In this document: piece by piece, positions 29,201 to 44,200 of the stretch
Position numbering within the stretch: position 1 is the first letter of the stretch
Layout of the letters: every line of letters starts with the position of its first letter
Assembly: GCF_015832195.1 (NCBI RefSeq)
Contig: NC_052017.1
Coordinates: 90,918,429 to 90,982,428 of the forward strand
Source of the DNA: Motacilla alba alba
Taxonomy: Eukaryota; Chordata; Aves; Passeriformes; Motacillidae
Reading direction: 5' to 3'
DNA: 64,000 nt
Translations under genes and position numbers: made by a program
Notes under the pieces: model-generated
The model's database searches: none
The model's input: only the letters and a program-made list of their open reading frames with translations
Told to the model about the DNA's origin: nothing

Positions 29201-32200
29201 CCAACGTCTTCAATTAACAGAGGTCGGCCAAGGGACAAGCAGTCCTCTATATGACTTCTGAAGAGCTTGTGGTTCATAGCTGTAACCTAGGAAGAGTCAC
29301 AGCACAGCATGCATTTGAAAGCACATAGAAAACAGCATAAAATCTATTGAAGCTTTAAAAAAATATACTCATCCTGGGATATATATACAAATGGCTACAT
29401 TTGAGGGACCAAAACCTGCCTCTGCTGACATGAACGAAAGTTTTGCTTTAAACTTAGGAGGAGATCATGTTTCTTTATTGTCACTTATTTACCTTTTTAT
29501 CTGCATATCTATCTAATCATTTTAATATCTTAATATCTCCTAAATATAAATAGATTTATGCTTAGAACACTAATGTGAAGTAGGGAAATGTTTATGGAGT
29601 TCAGAAAGAGAACCAGTGTTATATAGGAGGCCTGATCTGACATCAGAGGTTCAACTTCCAATTCAGTTCCATCAGTCTTAAAATTGCTAAAAGTCACACA
29701 GACTCCTTTTCATTTATTTAAATTTAATATATTTAACATAATTCTTTAAGATGATAATTGATAATATCATTTCAAGGCATCTCTTAAGTCATGGTTTTTG
29801 GGTGTTTTTTTCTACCAGGAAAAAAAAAATTAGGATAGACATGTTTTTAAAATAAATCCTTATCTTGCAGGCAAAGCTCTTTGAAAAAGGTATAATTAAA
29901 ATATCTAGAGGCACATGACACAGAATTAAACCAGTCTATTATTTAAAAATTAATAGTCTATTCCACCACTCTGCACTTTTTATTTATTATCATGTAGGCA
30001 TATGTGTATCCACCAAAACAGCATGTTCCCTGCATCTCTATTTCAAATTCAGCTGAGAGATAAAGCTAGTGTCTGGGTGATCAACAGTATAACACTAACA
30101 AGAGCATAGCAAATTACAGTACCCCAGATGTAAGCCATAATTTACACACTTGTGTATTTAGAATCTTGACATAACTCTGTTCCCCCTGGACTTACTGGGG
30201 AAAACTCAGAGCAGGAGATACAAGTCTCCAGGAAGGTGGAGAATGAGATACAACCTTTTACTTCCCTCTTTGTTACTCTTTCACTACAGCAAGCAATTAA
30301 AAGATTCATCATAAAACTAGATATGCCATAACATATCAATGCAAGCTATTTTGCCCTCTTATTGATATCCTGATATAGGGTACAGGTTCTGTGTCAGTCT
30401 TGTTCTAGTTTCTGCATAGCTGTACACCAATACACATCAGATTTAAATTACACATGGCCAAAGCATGATGACACAAACGACACACATTTTAAAGAATTTT
30501 AAATTAACTATTTACCTGAAGTCCATTATTTTTTTCTTTATTTTTGATCCAGATCTTTCCTTGACCTTGTGGATCAATCAGCAATGGATATCTAGATGCT
30601 TTTGTGACAATAATGCCATTTTGAATTGAAAGGTCATCATTTGGAAGACCCTGGAGGTTCCATTCACCCACTGTAGTATTGTCAACAAGCATACCAGTAA
30701 GGTTCAAGTTCTAATAGAAAATATGCAATTACAAAATCAGTACCAGTAGAAAACATGTAAATACAAACTTAGTGCCAGTTGGAGAAGCTATAATAAAACA
30801 TCTGCTGGATGGTTCTTCTTCTTAATGTGATCAGAATGCATGATAGAGTATATTTGGTAGTTATTGCTTACTGTTTCTTTTCTTTAAAGTTCAGTGGCTC
30901 AATCACTGCAATTGAGCAGTAATGAAAGTGAATTCTGTTGAGGCTTTGATGTCCACCAGAGAGACTCAGAAAAACTCTGAAGCCAGTTCAATATCTAATG
31001 AGAAACTGATTTTTTTGCCATTTTTAATAGCAAACATTTTTCCTGCCAGTTCAAGTGGAATTGTCATCTTGCTCACAAGACCTTCCGCCTGCTGGAAAGT
31101 GCCTTCCAAGTACAGGATGGCTGTGGGAGACCAAGAGAAGAATGTGGAGATGTGCTATGGATCATTAACCATGAACTATCATGGAAGGTTATTGCTGCTA
31201 AGCTAAAACCCTTCACAGTTTGCATATTCTCCTTAAGTCTGATTTGCACTTGTCAACTAATTTGCCTTATTTCATTCATTCTGAAAAGTGACTGGCCTCT
31301 CAAAAAGGTGTATGTGAAGAAAAAAGTGCTGAAAATAGCAAACCAAACTCTCCAATTCAGAAAAGCACCTTAGTAAGGATTGAAAATTTTAAAAATAATA
31401 AAATTGAAGGTATTTTTTATTTGCTCCTTACATTTTTCATTCAACAATTCCTACTTGTAGGCATTACCTAAAGACATGTTTGAAATAAAGACATGAAAGA
31501 AAGAAAGTAAAAGCCTGTAAATCTTGTGAAAATCACATAATTCAGCATCTGAAGCCAAAAGCAAAACTTCAAATACTGTGAGATTTGTGATACAATCATA
31601 AGACCTAATGATACCAGTGGTTGCAAGATGCCAAAGCTTTTTTATTCCTTTGATATTTTACTTCTAAATTTACTGAGGACTCACAATGAAGCAACACAAA
31701 CCATCCTCAGAAGACAGAGAAAGTTTAGGAATCAAGTTTCCATTTGTGCAAAGGACAGAAAAGCATTTAATAGGCAAATTTTTCAGCAATTGGAACCTAA
31801 AACCATATTTAGCTCCTTAAGCAGATGAGTAGGATCTAAACAGCTTTGAACTTTTTCTTACCTACAGCAAGAAGTATCAGTCACCCTGCAACTCTGAAAC
31901 TCAGCTAATTTAAGTGTCTAACTAAACAGATAAGTAGCTAATTTTAAACAGGTCTTTGTAAATTGTTTTGCCTGAATGACTCATACGCCCACGGTCAGTT
32001 AGTCTGTGACAAAGTGAGGCAGATGTCAAGCCTTGTGCTTGAACTGCAAAGCTGCTTTCTTTCCTGCAGTGTGAAGTATCAAGAAAGGCCCATATGCTGC
32101 CTTTTGTGAGTACTTAATTCCCTGGGAAAAATCAAAACTCTCTTCAATATACTGTGATGGAAATCATAATTCTGTCTTTAATGGGAACGCTAAACAGAAT

Positions 32201-35200
32201 GGTAAATACATTTTGAAACTCATTAACTCTGGTATCCATCTAACTGAGACATATTGGGGAGGGAAGGGGGGAGCAACATAGAAACCATAAGAAAGTATTC
32301 CTCAAATTTTTAAGGATACAGCCAAATAATAATGTGGTCAGAATACCCTCATGAAAGCAGAATTTTAGTTCTTTATATATTGCTTTCTAAGGACATTATA
32401 TATCCAGTTTCTTATCCTTAAATGGTGAGAATCTTGACAGATACTCCCCAAAGTAAGTAGCTTTTAAGAACATTTTGTACGCTGAACTTGGGAAAGAGCT
32501 TCCCTGGGATGAGTGTATGTAGGATAACTCCCATGCCACACTGGTTAAGAATCTTGCCTGAAACTGCACTGCTCCTGGTACTTTATAAATAAATCCATCT
32601 TGGCCGTACATATTTTTTATCATCACCAGCTTTCAGAGAGCTTTACTGGGTGGGTCAGAGTCATTCATCTTTTAAGTCACAGTGTAAATTGGGCTGGATT
32701 GCAAGTTTCCTTCTCTCAAGTCAAGTTAATCAGCATTACAAGAATAATGCTAACCTAACATTAAAAATAATAAAAAAGCTATTCAGAAGTAACTTCTATG
32801 AAGTGAACAAACCCCTCATGGAAAAGAGGTCTCCATAATAGAGGTTTTAAGTGCTAAATCCTAAAAAACACTGAAAAGAAGATGCAGATCTGCCTTTAGC
32901 TGTTTCACAAAGATACAGATGTACACAGGTTGCTCAGTAGCTCACAGCATTTTTCAGCAGCAACTGCTTTGTCAAAATCTTTGAGAGATGAGTCCTCAAC
33001 TCCTGTGCTGAGAGGAAGACGGAGCCCCTGAACTATTGCTCCAGCCTTTACTGCTGAAGAAAATGTACACAGGTACTCACAAAACCAAGTGGAAGACAAC
33101 ATAGATTACTTAGAAAGACAGCTTTGATTACAATGGCCTAAAGTCTGCCTTCAGTATGAATTTGTCTTCCAGGTACATGGAAGATTATTAGACAGAATTC
33201 CTAAAAGTCATGGAATAGAAGGCAGGCTGCTGCTGGCCATGAGCAAAGCCTCTGCACCAGAATATCTGCCAGGCCTGGCACTCCTGAGGCAGGTAATGGT
33301 AAAAGCAAAGGACAAGATCCATGCAAGGTCTCCTGCCCTGTCTCATAGTCTCAGCATGCAGGTTGCTCACTTTAATAAAGGTAGAATATGAAGTGGCAGG
33401 AAACAGAAACTGAATATGGGACTGTAGCTCCACTGCATTTTCGGCCACCTCTGCCTGCACAGACATAGGCCAGGGAAGGAGATACTGCAACCTCACTGGA
33501 ACAGCCTCACTGGTGACAAAGGTGCATGGATTTAAAAGCCAACACTGGAACCAGCCTTGCAAAATGCTTTCTACAAGACACTTCAAATTAAACAAAATTA
33601 AATGTTATGGGTATGCAGTAGAGTATATGACAGCAGGGTATGTACTGATAACCCATGGAAGTGCAAAAGTGATGTTTCCTCTTATGAAAAGGTAAGTGTA
33701 TTCTAAGCTGATAAATTTTACTTTGTTTCCTGTATTATGCTATTTCTCCCAGGGCAGCTGATCTCAGACAGCATTTCTCTCTCAGATTTGCCAGAGCAGT
33801 GTCCTACATACCAATTGTGAAATGCCTGACAGTAAAAAGAGGAATTTAAAACATATTGGTTTAGAAGCTCAGTTGTCAACTGTTCAGATTTTTTATTTAT
33901 TAAAAATTTGATTGAATGTGACAGCCTGTATATAATATTCCAATTATGTACTTTTCTGGAACGAAATGCTCTGCATATGATTTCTCAGCAAGGCAAAGAA
34001 TAAGGTCAGAACAAAACATGAACACTTACTTTACTGTATGGAATCTTGCTATTGTCCATCTCTTTCTTCCACAATTGGAGTAGCAAATTCCTGTACTCCT
34101 GATTGAAAGGTCCAGAATAAGAGAGAAATCCAGTGGCCAGAAGAACATTCCCCACCAAATTAACAATTTGATTTTGAAAGTTTTTGCTGCTTGCTGTCCA
34201 ACGAAGCTGTATGTAAAATATTAAAAAGAAGTTAGCTTAAGCAGACAGAAAAATAACACAAATATTTAACTTAAAAACTTATTTCTTTCTGTTAAATAAT
34301 TTTTCTTCAAAACAGGAGTATTTTTTGGTTTTTTATTTTCAGAAGTAGAAGTTTTCTTAGAAGTGATGGCAACCACCTGACCAAGTGGAGAAAAAGCATC
34401 TTTGCAAAGAAGCTGGTTGAACTGGTAAGAAGAACTTTAAAGGAGGAATGACGTGTCAGGCAGAGGAGGGCAAATAATCATGTGAGGAAGTGGAGGATGG
34501 GGCTGGCAAACAAAATGTGTGGGGTGAGACAAGCTGTAGGGACCTTGTAATCAACAAACCAGGGCCAATGGAGGACCACCCTGAGGATACCCATGAAAAC
34601 AAAGCAGTGTCCACCAGACAGAATGGTGGGGACAGCTTTTATACTGCTTATAGGACATGAATTATCACAGCTGGGCACATCTCTGAAGTGTTTCTACATG
34701 AATGTGCACAGCATGGAGAACAAAAGAGGACTTTGCATGTGGTTGCAGCATCATGATATGATGGGGGTCATGGGAACGTGGTGGAAAGACATCCACAACT
34801 GGAGAGCTGCATCAGCTGTCTATGGGCTTGTTAGGAAGGACAGATTGAGAAGGTGAGAAGAGGGGTTTTCTTTCATGTGAGAGAACAGTTGAATGCATGT
34901 GGTCAGCGTGGGAGACTCGAGGATGGACAATATGCCAGTTGGGAGCTTATAGGTTAGCATCAGAAGGAAGATCAGCATGTGAGATGTGTGTGTCTGTCAC
35001 AGACAACATGATTAACATGAAGTAGATGAGGGGAAGGAATCTTGCATCCACAGCCCTTGGATGATACATGGGGAATGTCAACAACCCAATATCTGAAGGC
35101 GACACAGAAAGACACAAGCAATTCTTGAGGTTTTAAGGAAGGCATTGACATAAGTTCTCATCTCAGATGAGTGAGGATTTAATGAGGGAAAGGCAGTTTG

Positions 35201-38200
35201 CTTAACCTCGGATTTGCAGGTAAAGAACTGATCAGGGATCTAAAATTTGGGTCAGCCTTGGCTGAGATTGTTTAGCCTTGAACACAGAGATTGCAGGGGG
35301 AATTTGTACTTATGTGCACAAATACATGATGGGAAAGTGTAAAGAGGAAGATGCCAGACTATTTTCACTGGTACTTTGTGAAATTACAAGGGGCAATGGA
35401 CACAAATTAGAATATAAGATATTTAAATTCAATGCACAAAAAAATCCCCTTATTTCAGTGAGAGTGGTCAAAAACTGAAATAGGTTGCCAAGGCAAGTGG
35501 TGGAATCCTGGAAGATATTCAAAACCCAACCAAAAAATGCCTGAGCCTTGAGCAGGGGGGAAGGAGGGATATGTGTTTTGCATTAGATGGTCTCCAGAGG
35601 TCCCTTCCAATCTCAATTATTCCATGATGCTGCAATTTTATAAATATTATTTTTAGTGTGTTAAAATTTAAAATAATTAACTAACAAAGCATCTAAGATT
35701 TTTGACTGATGTAATTTGAAGGGCAGCAATGCAAAGAAATGCTGAGGTGCTGGCCTCACAGGACACAATGGTTGAAGTCAGAACTCTCATCAATTTTGAC
35801 TTTGTGTGAAATCAATGAAGGAATTAACAAAGCAAATAAGAAGAAAGGAAAAAAGTGTATCCTGGTTCCTCTGAAAACCTTCAGGCTGAAGTCAGAAAGA
35901 TCTGCATAGGAAAGGTAAATTTCAAGCTCAGTGCAGAGGATAACAATTAGCCCATAATTCTGTAAAAGGCTGCAGTAGAAACCTAAGCTTCAATTATAAT
36001 TCAGGAAATTAGTCAAGCTTCAAATTTGTATTCTTGTATACTTGGTGAGAAAAAGAGAGTAATCCTTCTTATAAATATTTTAGGGCAATTATTTAGGTTA
36101 AGCCTAATTCCTCTTCTTAAAAAAGCTAAAAGGAATTTGGCTCCTTGGCTTTAAATCTGAACTTTATCCTCATATGAATCATAGGCTATAACATAAATCT
36201 TCATGCAGAAGAATTAACACAAGAAATTGCTCTACTTTTTTAGGTACATTAACACCAAGGAAAACAACCATACATATAACTAAAAAAAGTGTCATGTGAT
36301 GTCAAGACACAAGTCACCATGCCTTGAGTTTGCTGAGCACTGCTATGATCATTACAGAGCATTCTCAAAGCTGCACACCTACTTTGTGCTGGAAACCTGC
36401 ACATGTGTATTAATACCTTTTCTCCCCCTAATCCTTCAATCAGAGCTGAGGCATTGCTCATCTTCCTTCTGCACGCCTCAGCATCATCGAGCAAGGCCTG
36501 CTTCTCTTTCACAGCAGCATCATACATGGCTTGCACTTCATCCAGCTCCACTTGCTTCTCGTCCAGCTGATTTTGGGCACTATTCAGCTCCATTTGGGCA
36601 GCTGCAAGTCTTCCTTCCTGCAAAGCTAAATTTGCCTACAGATATTTAAAAGTAAAGAGTAGTTAATACCTATGTTTTGGCAGAAGCAAATGTCATTCAT
36701 TTAACAGCATATACCGTACTGCATTGGGTACTTTTAAAAATAATACAAGTTTTAAGATGAAAGAAGTTTTTTTTTTTCTTTTTACTTCTGGAACAGAAGC
36801 ATATCCTTAAAGTTATTCAAGGCAATCTTAAGATGTTTTAATAGTATTTTCAGAATGGTCTATTGATCACACAATGACCAATGACTTTAAATCACAACAC
36901 ACTTGAAATTATACTAGATATATGAAGCAACATATTCTATGGGTTGCCTTATATATATGCCTCCTGTAATATATTCTCAGTGCAAAAGAAATTTAATACT
37001 GTCTTCATTAAGTATAAAATAACAAAAATTATAACATACACTACTCTTCTGCTCTCTTTTTCCATCAATTACCTCTACAACAAAAATATAACAAATGTAT
37101 TTTTTGCTTCTCTGGAAAGTAAAACTCTAGAGACTTTTTTCACATCTCTCTATAAATTTGCATGATGACTTACCAGTCATTTAAATGTGGCCTCTTAACT
37201 TTTATACTCCTAACAGGGTTGAAAAAATATTCTGTGAATTCAGAAAGTATTTCCATATACATTTGCAAAGGATTAGAGCCTGACAAATTTCTTATGAAAT
37301 TCACACTTAGAGATAAAGGTTGCTTCCATTTACTCTGAATATTTAAAAAAGCTTATTTAAATATCATGTATTTTTTTCTTTTTTTTTCTTCTATAAGAAT
37401 TATGAAGATGGAAACCAAGAATCTGTAAAACCTGTTTTATTATGAATATGAAACTTGAGACTTGCATTACATTACATCAGAACAGTAGCAGTAGAAGGCA
37501 TCTCTCTTAAGGGATAGCTCCTAGTTAACAGCATAACCATGGGTCCAGTCTATTTCAAGAGTGGTTTGTGAGCAAGGAATTAGAGAAGCATGTATGTACT
37601 AATCAATGAAGTAGGTTACTAATATCTGTGTACGTGTATGTTGCACACATGTATATTGGATACAGGTACATCACGTGTATCTCTGCCCATCTATATTAGC
37701 AATCTAGGTATATGCAGAGTATGTGCTAGAGACCAGCACTGTCAGTAAAATTTCATCTACTGTAGCCACCTGCTGTGTTGACAGATCCCAGAGATAAAAA
37801 CATATTTTGGAATCCAGACGAACCAGTAAAATGGCTGTTCATAAAATTTCCATCAAGCAAGAATGCTGAAATATTTTTACCTCACTGTTTATCAAAAAAC
37901 ACATTAAAGAGCATTGCCTAGAAATAAACACTGCTCAATCAGTGAGTCTTGATTAAACCCAGCTAAGCAGATTTCAGATCAACTGCTGGTATCTTTTAGT
38001 GAATCTTGGATCATTGGGCAAAGTTCCAACAGCAAAGGAGTTTTTAGGAGGTGACATAGTGTCACTGAGATACAAGAGAGAGAGATAGTGCAGGGTTCAT
38101 TCTGCATCTGAATAAGAAAGGCCTAACAACAACTGGCTGAATATGACAACTGCCTTAAAAAAATTCATAAGAAGACAAACAGTGAGTAAACTTTACATCC

Positions 38201-41200
38201 CTTCAAATGCTGGACACCCCACATTAATGTAGCATCAGAAAGAGCCCGGATAGTTTTGCCCATGGTATCCTGTGCAGAGCAGATCCTGTCCATGAAGAGA
38301 AAACTTTTTTTTTTGGCCATTCAAACTATCTTAAACTCCTCTTATCATTCTGCCTTAGTAAAGCAGATGCCTCATTTAGCCATCTGTTGTCAGGCCTTCC
38401 TTACTGAGATCCAAAAGGAGCCCTGCTCCAGCCCTCTTCTACCTCTTCCCACCACCTTCCCTACTGCAGAGCATCCTTGTATACTAAAATTCTCCAAAGG
38501 CTAAAAATGGGAGTCAAACAGTATTATGACATATTATCTCAGTCCCAGCTGACAAACACTGAGGTTACACAGGAAACAAGATCCTTGGAAGGTTATGAAT
38601 AACAGCCTTGGCAGAACAGCTGCAACAACAGAGAACTTACACCTGGGTGTGTAGATTCATATAACACCTTGACATTTATCACAGCAGGATGGGAACTTCA
38701 GTGGAAAAGGATGGGCATGTGAATTCCCAAAACATATGAGCAATGATGCAATGATGCCTTGTAAATATGAAAAGCGGGTCCCTGCGCAGCAATAAACTAC
38801 CCAGAAAAGTGCAAAAGATTGATGAAACAAACTTCCCCATTCTTTAAAACTCTTAAAAGACTATCAGCTTTGAAGATGTAGGGACATTGAAAAAATATTT
38901 CAGATGAGTACGAAAAAGTATATTGTATTCTAACATGAAAAAAATCCCTAAACTTATTTACACAAGACTTTACAGATTTTCTGGAAGATGATCTATAATA
39001 AGAAACTATTTTAAACTATTTTACAGACAATTTAACCAGTTGTCAGCCATTTTCAGGATAATCATAACAAACTATAAGACATTATAATATTAGTTTGATT
39101 TATAGGCCACTTGATCATATGTGATGAACAATGGTTGGTTGAATGAGACTGACAGCTAACATATCAGGATGACCAACATATGTGATTCCCAAAGGCAGAA
39201 AGACTACTTGTTTCAGATGACCCTTTGAAATCATCACTATTTGCTTTCTCCCTGTTTTTTGGGTTTTTTTTTTCCCCAAGACTCAAGTTTTCAAAATGTC
39301 ACGGGTTCAAACACAGCTTTTGTATTGACATCAGTGTCAGGTTGGCTTGCAGCCTCCTGTAGAGAGCTCTGCCATGAGTGCAGGAGGCAAGTTCCGCTGC
39401 CAAAGAGAATCTTCTGAACAAGAAGACTATTACAGCTGCAATCAGCTCCATACAAACATTTCCAGCCAATATAAGCCAGGAAGGAAACATGTTTCCCAAC
39501 CACTAAGAACCACTGTAGCCTTTCTAATTTTAGTGGCATTGCTCTGTGAACAAGCTTTACACCCTTCATTTCATCTCTCTGAACCACACAGCAAAGCAAG
39601 GATACACAATTTGTTCCAGCTGGATGCAGTGGGAAAGCCTGAATAAATGGATTTTATGCAGATGAATCATGAGGATTTAAGACAAGAGGTCCACACTCTG
39701 ATCTGTGCTCCTGGAGAAGTGGTGCTATGCTGGAACATGCCTGGGCTCATGTGAGAGCAGCAGCTTCAGCCTTTCCTTGCCTTTGGGATTGTGGGGAACC
39801 AGAGAGACAATCCTGCCAGCACCTGCTCCAGCCAGTGCTGCTACCTGCCCTCTCCATCTGCCTGCGTGGGGCAGGTACAGACAGCACCTGTGCCAACAAG
39901 GGCCACAGCCTAAGGAATTTAGCAGCTGTTTTGCCTTCTTCCAAGCTGCCCTCAGAGAGGACTTCATAGCAGGTAGTGAGATGATCCTGCCCCTCTTAAC
40001 ATTTTTGCACTGCACACAAAACCAGAACAAATAAACATAATTACAGTCACAGCTGTACTCTTAAATGAAACAGGCCCAGGACTTATTCTCTGGCAGTGAG
40101 GTTGACCAGCATAAAAAACCTCACATTAAGCTCTCTCACCCTCTAAAACACTATGAATACATGTTGGCAGCTTTGTGGGAATGGCTCTTGGATCAGGCTA
40201 GAACCTGAAAGGTGCCCAGAGACTACAGAAAAATGCTGTTTAGCAAAGACTAAATCACACTAAGGATCATTCTAAAATGTTACCAGTGTAAATGATCACT
40301 TTCCAGTGCCTAGAAAAATTCACTAGTACTGTTTAATTTATTAGTATTGACATAGACACTATGTTTCTCGCCGATTCATTGCAAGCTCAGTTTTGCAAAG
40401 TACCAAGTATATCTGACCCTGATCCAAGGAAGCAGTTCAATGAAAATGACTTCTCCAACAGAAAGAAGCCTCACACCATTTAATGCTATTCCTGATCTTT
40501 AATGGAATGCCCAGATCAACCCCAAATCACTCTGCAGAGCAACTGCTGCTCAGTAAATTGAGGAAATGTTACCAGGAGAATCCCATTAGGGGAAAAAAAA
40601 GCATCCAAAATTATAGAGTTCTCTACAGATAAGGATGATTTGGAGCTTTCCTAGCACTTCTCTTGTTAAGGAATTTCAGCTTTCAAAGTCCACTGTTCTT
40701 ACAGTCCATTGAGCACTCACTGCTGCTGGACTAGGCCAGAAGGCTTCTTGGACTCTGTCACTCTGCTCCTGACCTTCTGGGGATGTGCTAAGTGCTCATC
40801 TTTCTCTTTTGCTTCAGTCCTGTTCTGGACACATGGCATCTCACTGAAAACTCTTCATGGACATGCTGTCTCAAAACTGCCCCTGTCCCAGATTACTGCA
40901 GATTTTTCCTAGAGACACTTCATTGGTTTTGGATCAACCTTCTCAGACCCTCAATATCATGATACACTTGTGTCCACCTTAGGGAAAGATTGTAAAAAAG
41001 GCAAAGACATACACAGTTTTGCAGACATTCTAAAAACAGTGGTTTTACCTCACCAATACAAATTTAAAAAAACAGATATGCACCTGTACATACATATATA
41101 CCTATGTACATATGCAAACAAATCCATGCAAGAGTGACATTAATAAAATCTTGGCCTTACTTTCTTTGGGATTAAAATAACCTTTGAAAGGCACAGAAAT

Positions 41201-44200
41201 CATATCTCTTATCTGCTTTTCACTGTCTGTACTAGTTAGTGAAAGACTTTGCATATTTTCTGTTTAGTTACATGTCCCAACCTCACTGTTTTGTTAGATG
41301 ACCTAACCCTTCCTTTCACCTCCCCCAAAGTATATGCTTTCCTACTACAACTATTGTGGGCCTTGAATTCAGACTTGCATGCTTGTTTTCCTGCCCAGTG
41401 GGCATCACCTCGTCAAGGACACGCTTATTTAAATGGACAACTATCAAATTTCAACAGTCTTTGACTGTTACCTCTTCTTCAGGTGCAAGATTTCCTTTCA
41501 TTGCTTGCTGTGGTTTTTAGTTCAGCATGGAGACAAATGAAAGTAGAAAAGGCAATAAAGTCTCATACTTAAAACTGAGTGTGACAGGGAGAATACTCAA
41601 TATCAAACAGAATTTATAAACTGTAAACAAACTTCCCTTGATCACTATAACAGCCTAAGGAGAACTTAATTAAAGTCATGGCAGACATCCCTATGGGAAA
41701 TTATACTCCTATACACATTATTTTAATTGGAGGCTAACAGTATCACAGCAAAAGTCAGGGCTTCTCCATTCTGCTCTTATATTCTTCAAATAATGGATAA
41801 GGAGCAGATGGTGTTTCAAAATTCTCAGGTTAATGCAGCTGGCTGGTTTACTAGCTATCAGTCTGGGGAGGAACAGCTCATCCTCACGCTGAAGGTTTAC
41901 AGGAAAGTCTAACTAATGACCCTTAGGCTGCAGGTCACTTATCTAAAGAATGTCAGTATCCATTCCTAGGAATTAGGTAATTTTTTCACACTAAGTATAT
42001 AAGTTATAAAATATAAGCTTTTGCACACTAAAATATATAATATATCATATATAGATATATCAATTTTGCACACTAAATATATGTTAAGAATATTTCATTT
42101 TTTCACACTAAAATATATATTTCTATATATAAATAAATAATTTTGCACACTAAAATATATGTCGCTATTAATTAGTTTTCACAGGTTGTCATAGTTAAGA
42201 TAAATGAGGCAAGGAGTCTCAGTTAAGATGCAATTTAAAAAGATATTGAATCTATTTTGCAGGTGTTGAAGGGGATTTATATCCTAGAACAGCAGTTAGG
42301 ATAACACAGCTTGATTAATTAATTCAGTAAACCTGCTTTTAGCACTGGATGGATTAGCCTGGGTTAGTACTTTATGCAGTTTAATTGTACGTTTATTTTC
42401 AATTATTTTCTTAGCATCACTACACAGCTTCCTGCAATATCTCCTGCATACTTTACACCCTTCCTCCCTCCCTCTGTCATCTTCAGTTTTTAAAATATTT
42501 TTGACTGTTGTTATACCCAACAATAGGCACCACTTTGCCAAGATATGTATGTTTCATTTTTTATCAGCTACAGCGTGACAAGAATGAACACAAAGCTAAA
42601 TTTATATGTAATCCCAAATCATATATATTCAAATAAAAACTACAAGAGCACGTTTTCAGCTTTCAGGGTTGCATTTGCATATAAAGCCACTATTTCCCCA
42701 AGGTCTTGCTCCCTTTTATAGCTCTCAGTAGTAACATTTCAAATTCTGTTTTCATTAGTGAACATCCCATTATTTGAAAAGGAAATAGCTAGTTATATAT
42801 CACAAAAATACAGCATTCTCTTGAGTTACTTGAATAAAAAAAAATATGCTTTTAACACATTTGAATCAGATCTGTCTAGGTATACTAAAAGATTATGCTG
42901 AGAATTTTGACTGTACCATTGATACAGTGGCTTATTTAATAAGAAACCAAACACGAGTGCAGTGGAAGCATAACGGATTGGATGTATTTCTAAAGAAAAG
43001 AGCCATAAAACTCACTGTAGGAGCAATGACTATAAATCATTATATAAATATGCAAAGGCCCTTATTTTCAATGCGCTCACAAATGGAACATTTCCAAGAC
43101 AACAAAGCTATCTGTACGAATTCACACAACAGTAGCTGATCCTTTTCTACTTCAGTTCAATGTTTCAACAGGATTCTATACCTCACAACTACTTTCTTTA
43201 TTGCACATGTACACTTGCACGTAGCAGTTTGAAACCCCAAGACTTTTTTAGGGAGATGAATTCCAGCTAAAGTCCTTAAAGAATGTTTCTGTGCCAAGAC
43301 TGATCTCTCCTCTCCTCTCCCAGATTCTATCACGACCTCAGTGAGTAGGTTCCTTCCTGGGCCAGTAGGACTGAGGAGTTTTGTTGAAGCCATAGTGCCT
43401 GGCACCCACTCTGAGGGCAGAGAAGGTATCACTATCTCCCATGCACAGCTAGACAGGCTCTATAAAGAACCAACTGAATGCTTACTGAGTTCGCACAAGT
43501 TATAGCTGTACCACAGGGCAGTTGTGTGTAAGGGGGAAAAGTTGCCAGCACATATTAAACCTCTGTGTACTTGACTTAACAACTGGGTGTGAAGAAATAA
43601 GAATCTCTTTTTTAGCTAAAATAACATGAAATTTTTTTCCACTTGACTATATTAATCTCTCTCAAAAAAATTATCAATATGAAATACCTTAAGAGGAAGA
43701 ACTTCTTTATTAATACCATAGAAGTAAGCCATTGCTTGTGTCCATGAGCAAAGACCTGCTACATTTCCACACACTTTTTTAGCAGTCTCAAGATTATAAT
43801 CCTCCATATCCAAATAAGGCTCTAAAAGCTCCACAGTTTCTTCTGTAATTGAGTCCTAGTCAATGGAAAGGAAAAATTATTTTTAAAAATGGGTTTTTGA
43901 AAAAGGTCTGCTTCACAGAAACATTTTCTTTTTTAAAACCATGGGGTATCACTTCTTACAGAATAAATCAACAAAGCAATGCTGTTTCCCTTCACTCTTA
44001 TAAAGGATAGATTAGGAGTTTTTGTGTACCCATGAAAATAACTCCTATTTCCATTGCAACAGATTGACTTGAGTTGGCATTTAATATCCCTATTTGACAC
44101 ATAAGTTTTACAGATGTTCCTAGTGCTTGTAGCTCCATGATAATTTAAGCTGTTCTGTTATTGCTGCTACAACACTGCACCTTCTTCTCTTTGCCCCTCA

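Noticed and set aside
33188..33595. 135-codon minus-strand open frame, considered as a missing dynein exon
   Set aside because: No dynein similarity, and exons N and O already join in frame with no missing residues.
34593..34856. 87-codon plus-strand frame as a possible host gene
   Set aside because: The peptide resembles CR1 endonuclease ([19 protein letters not shown]), so it is part of the LINE.
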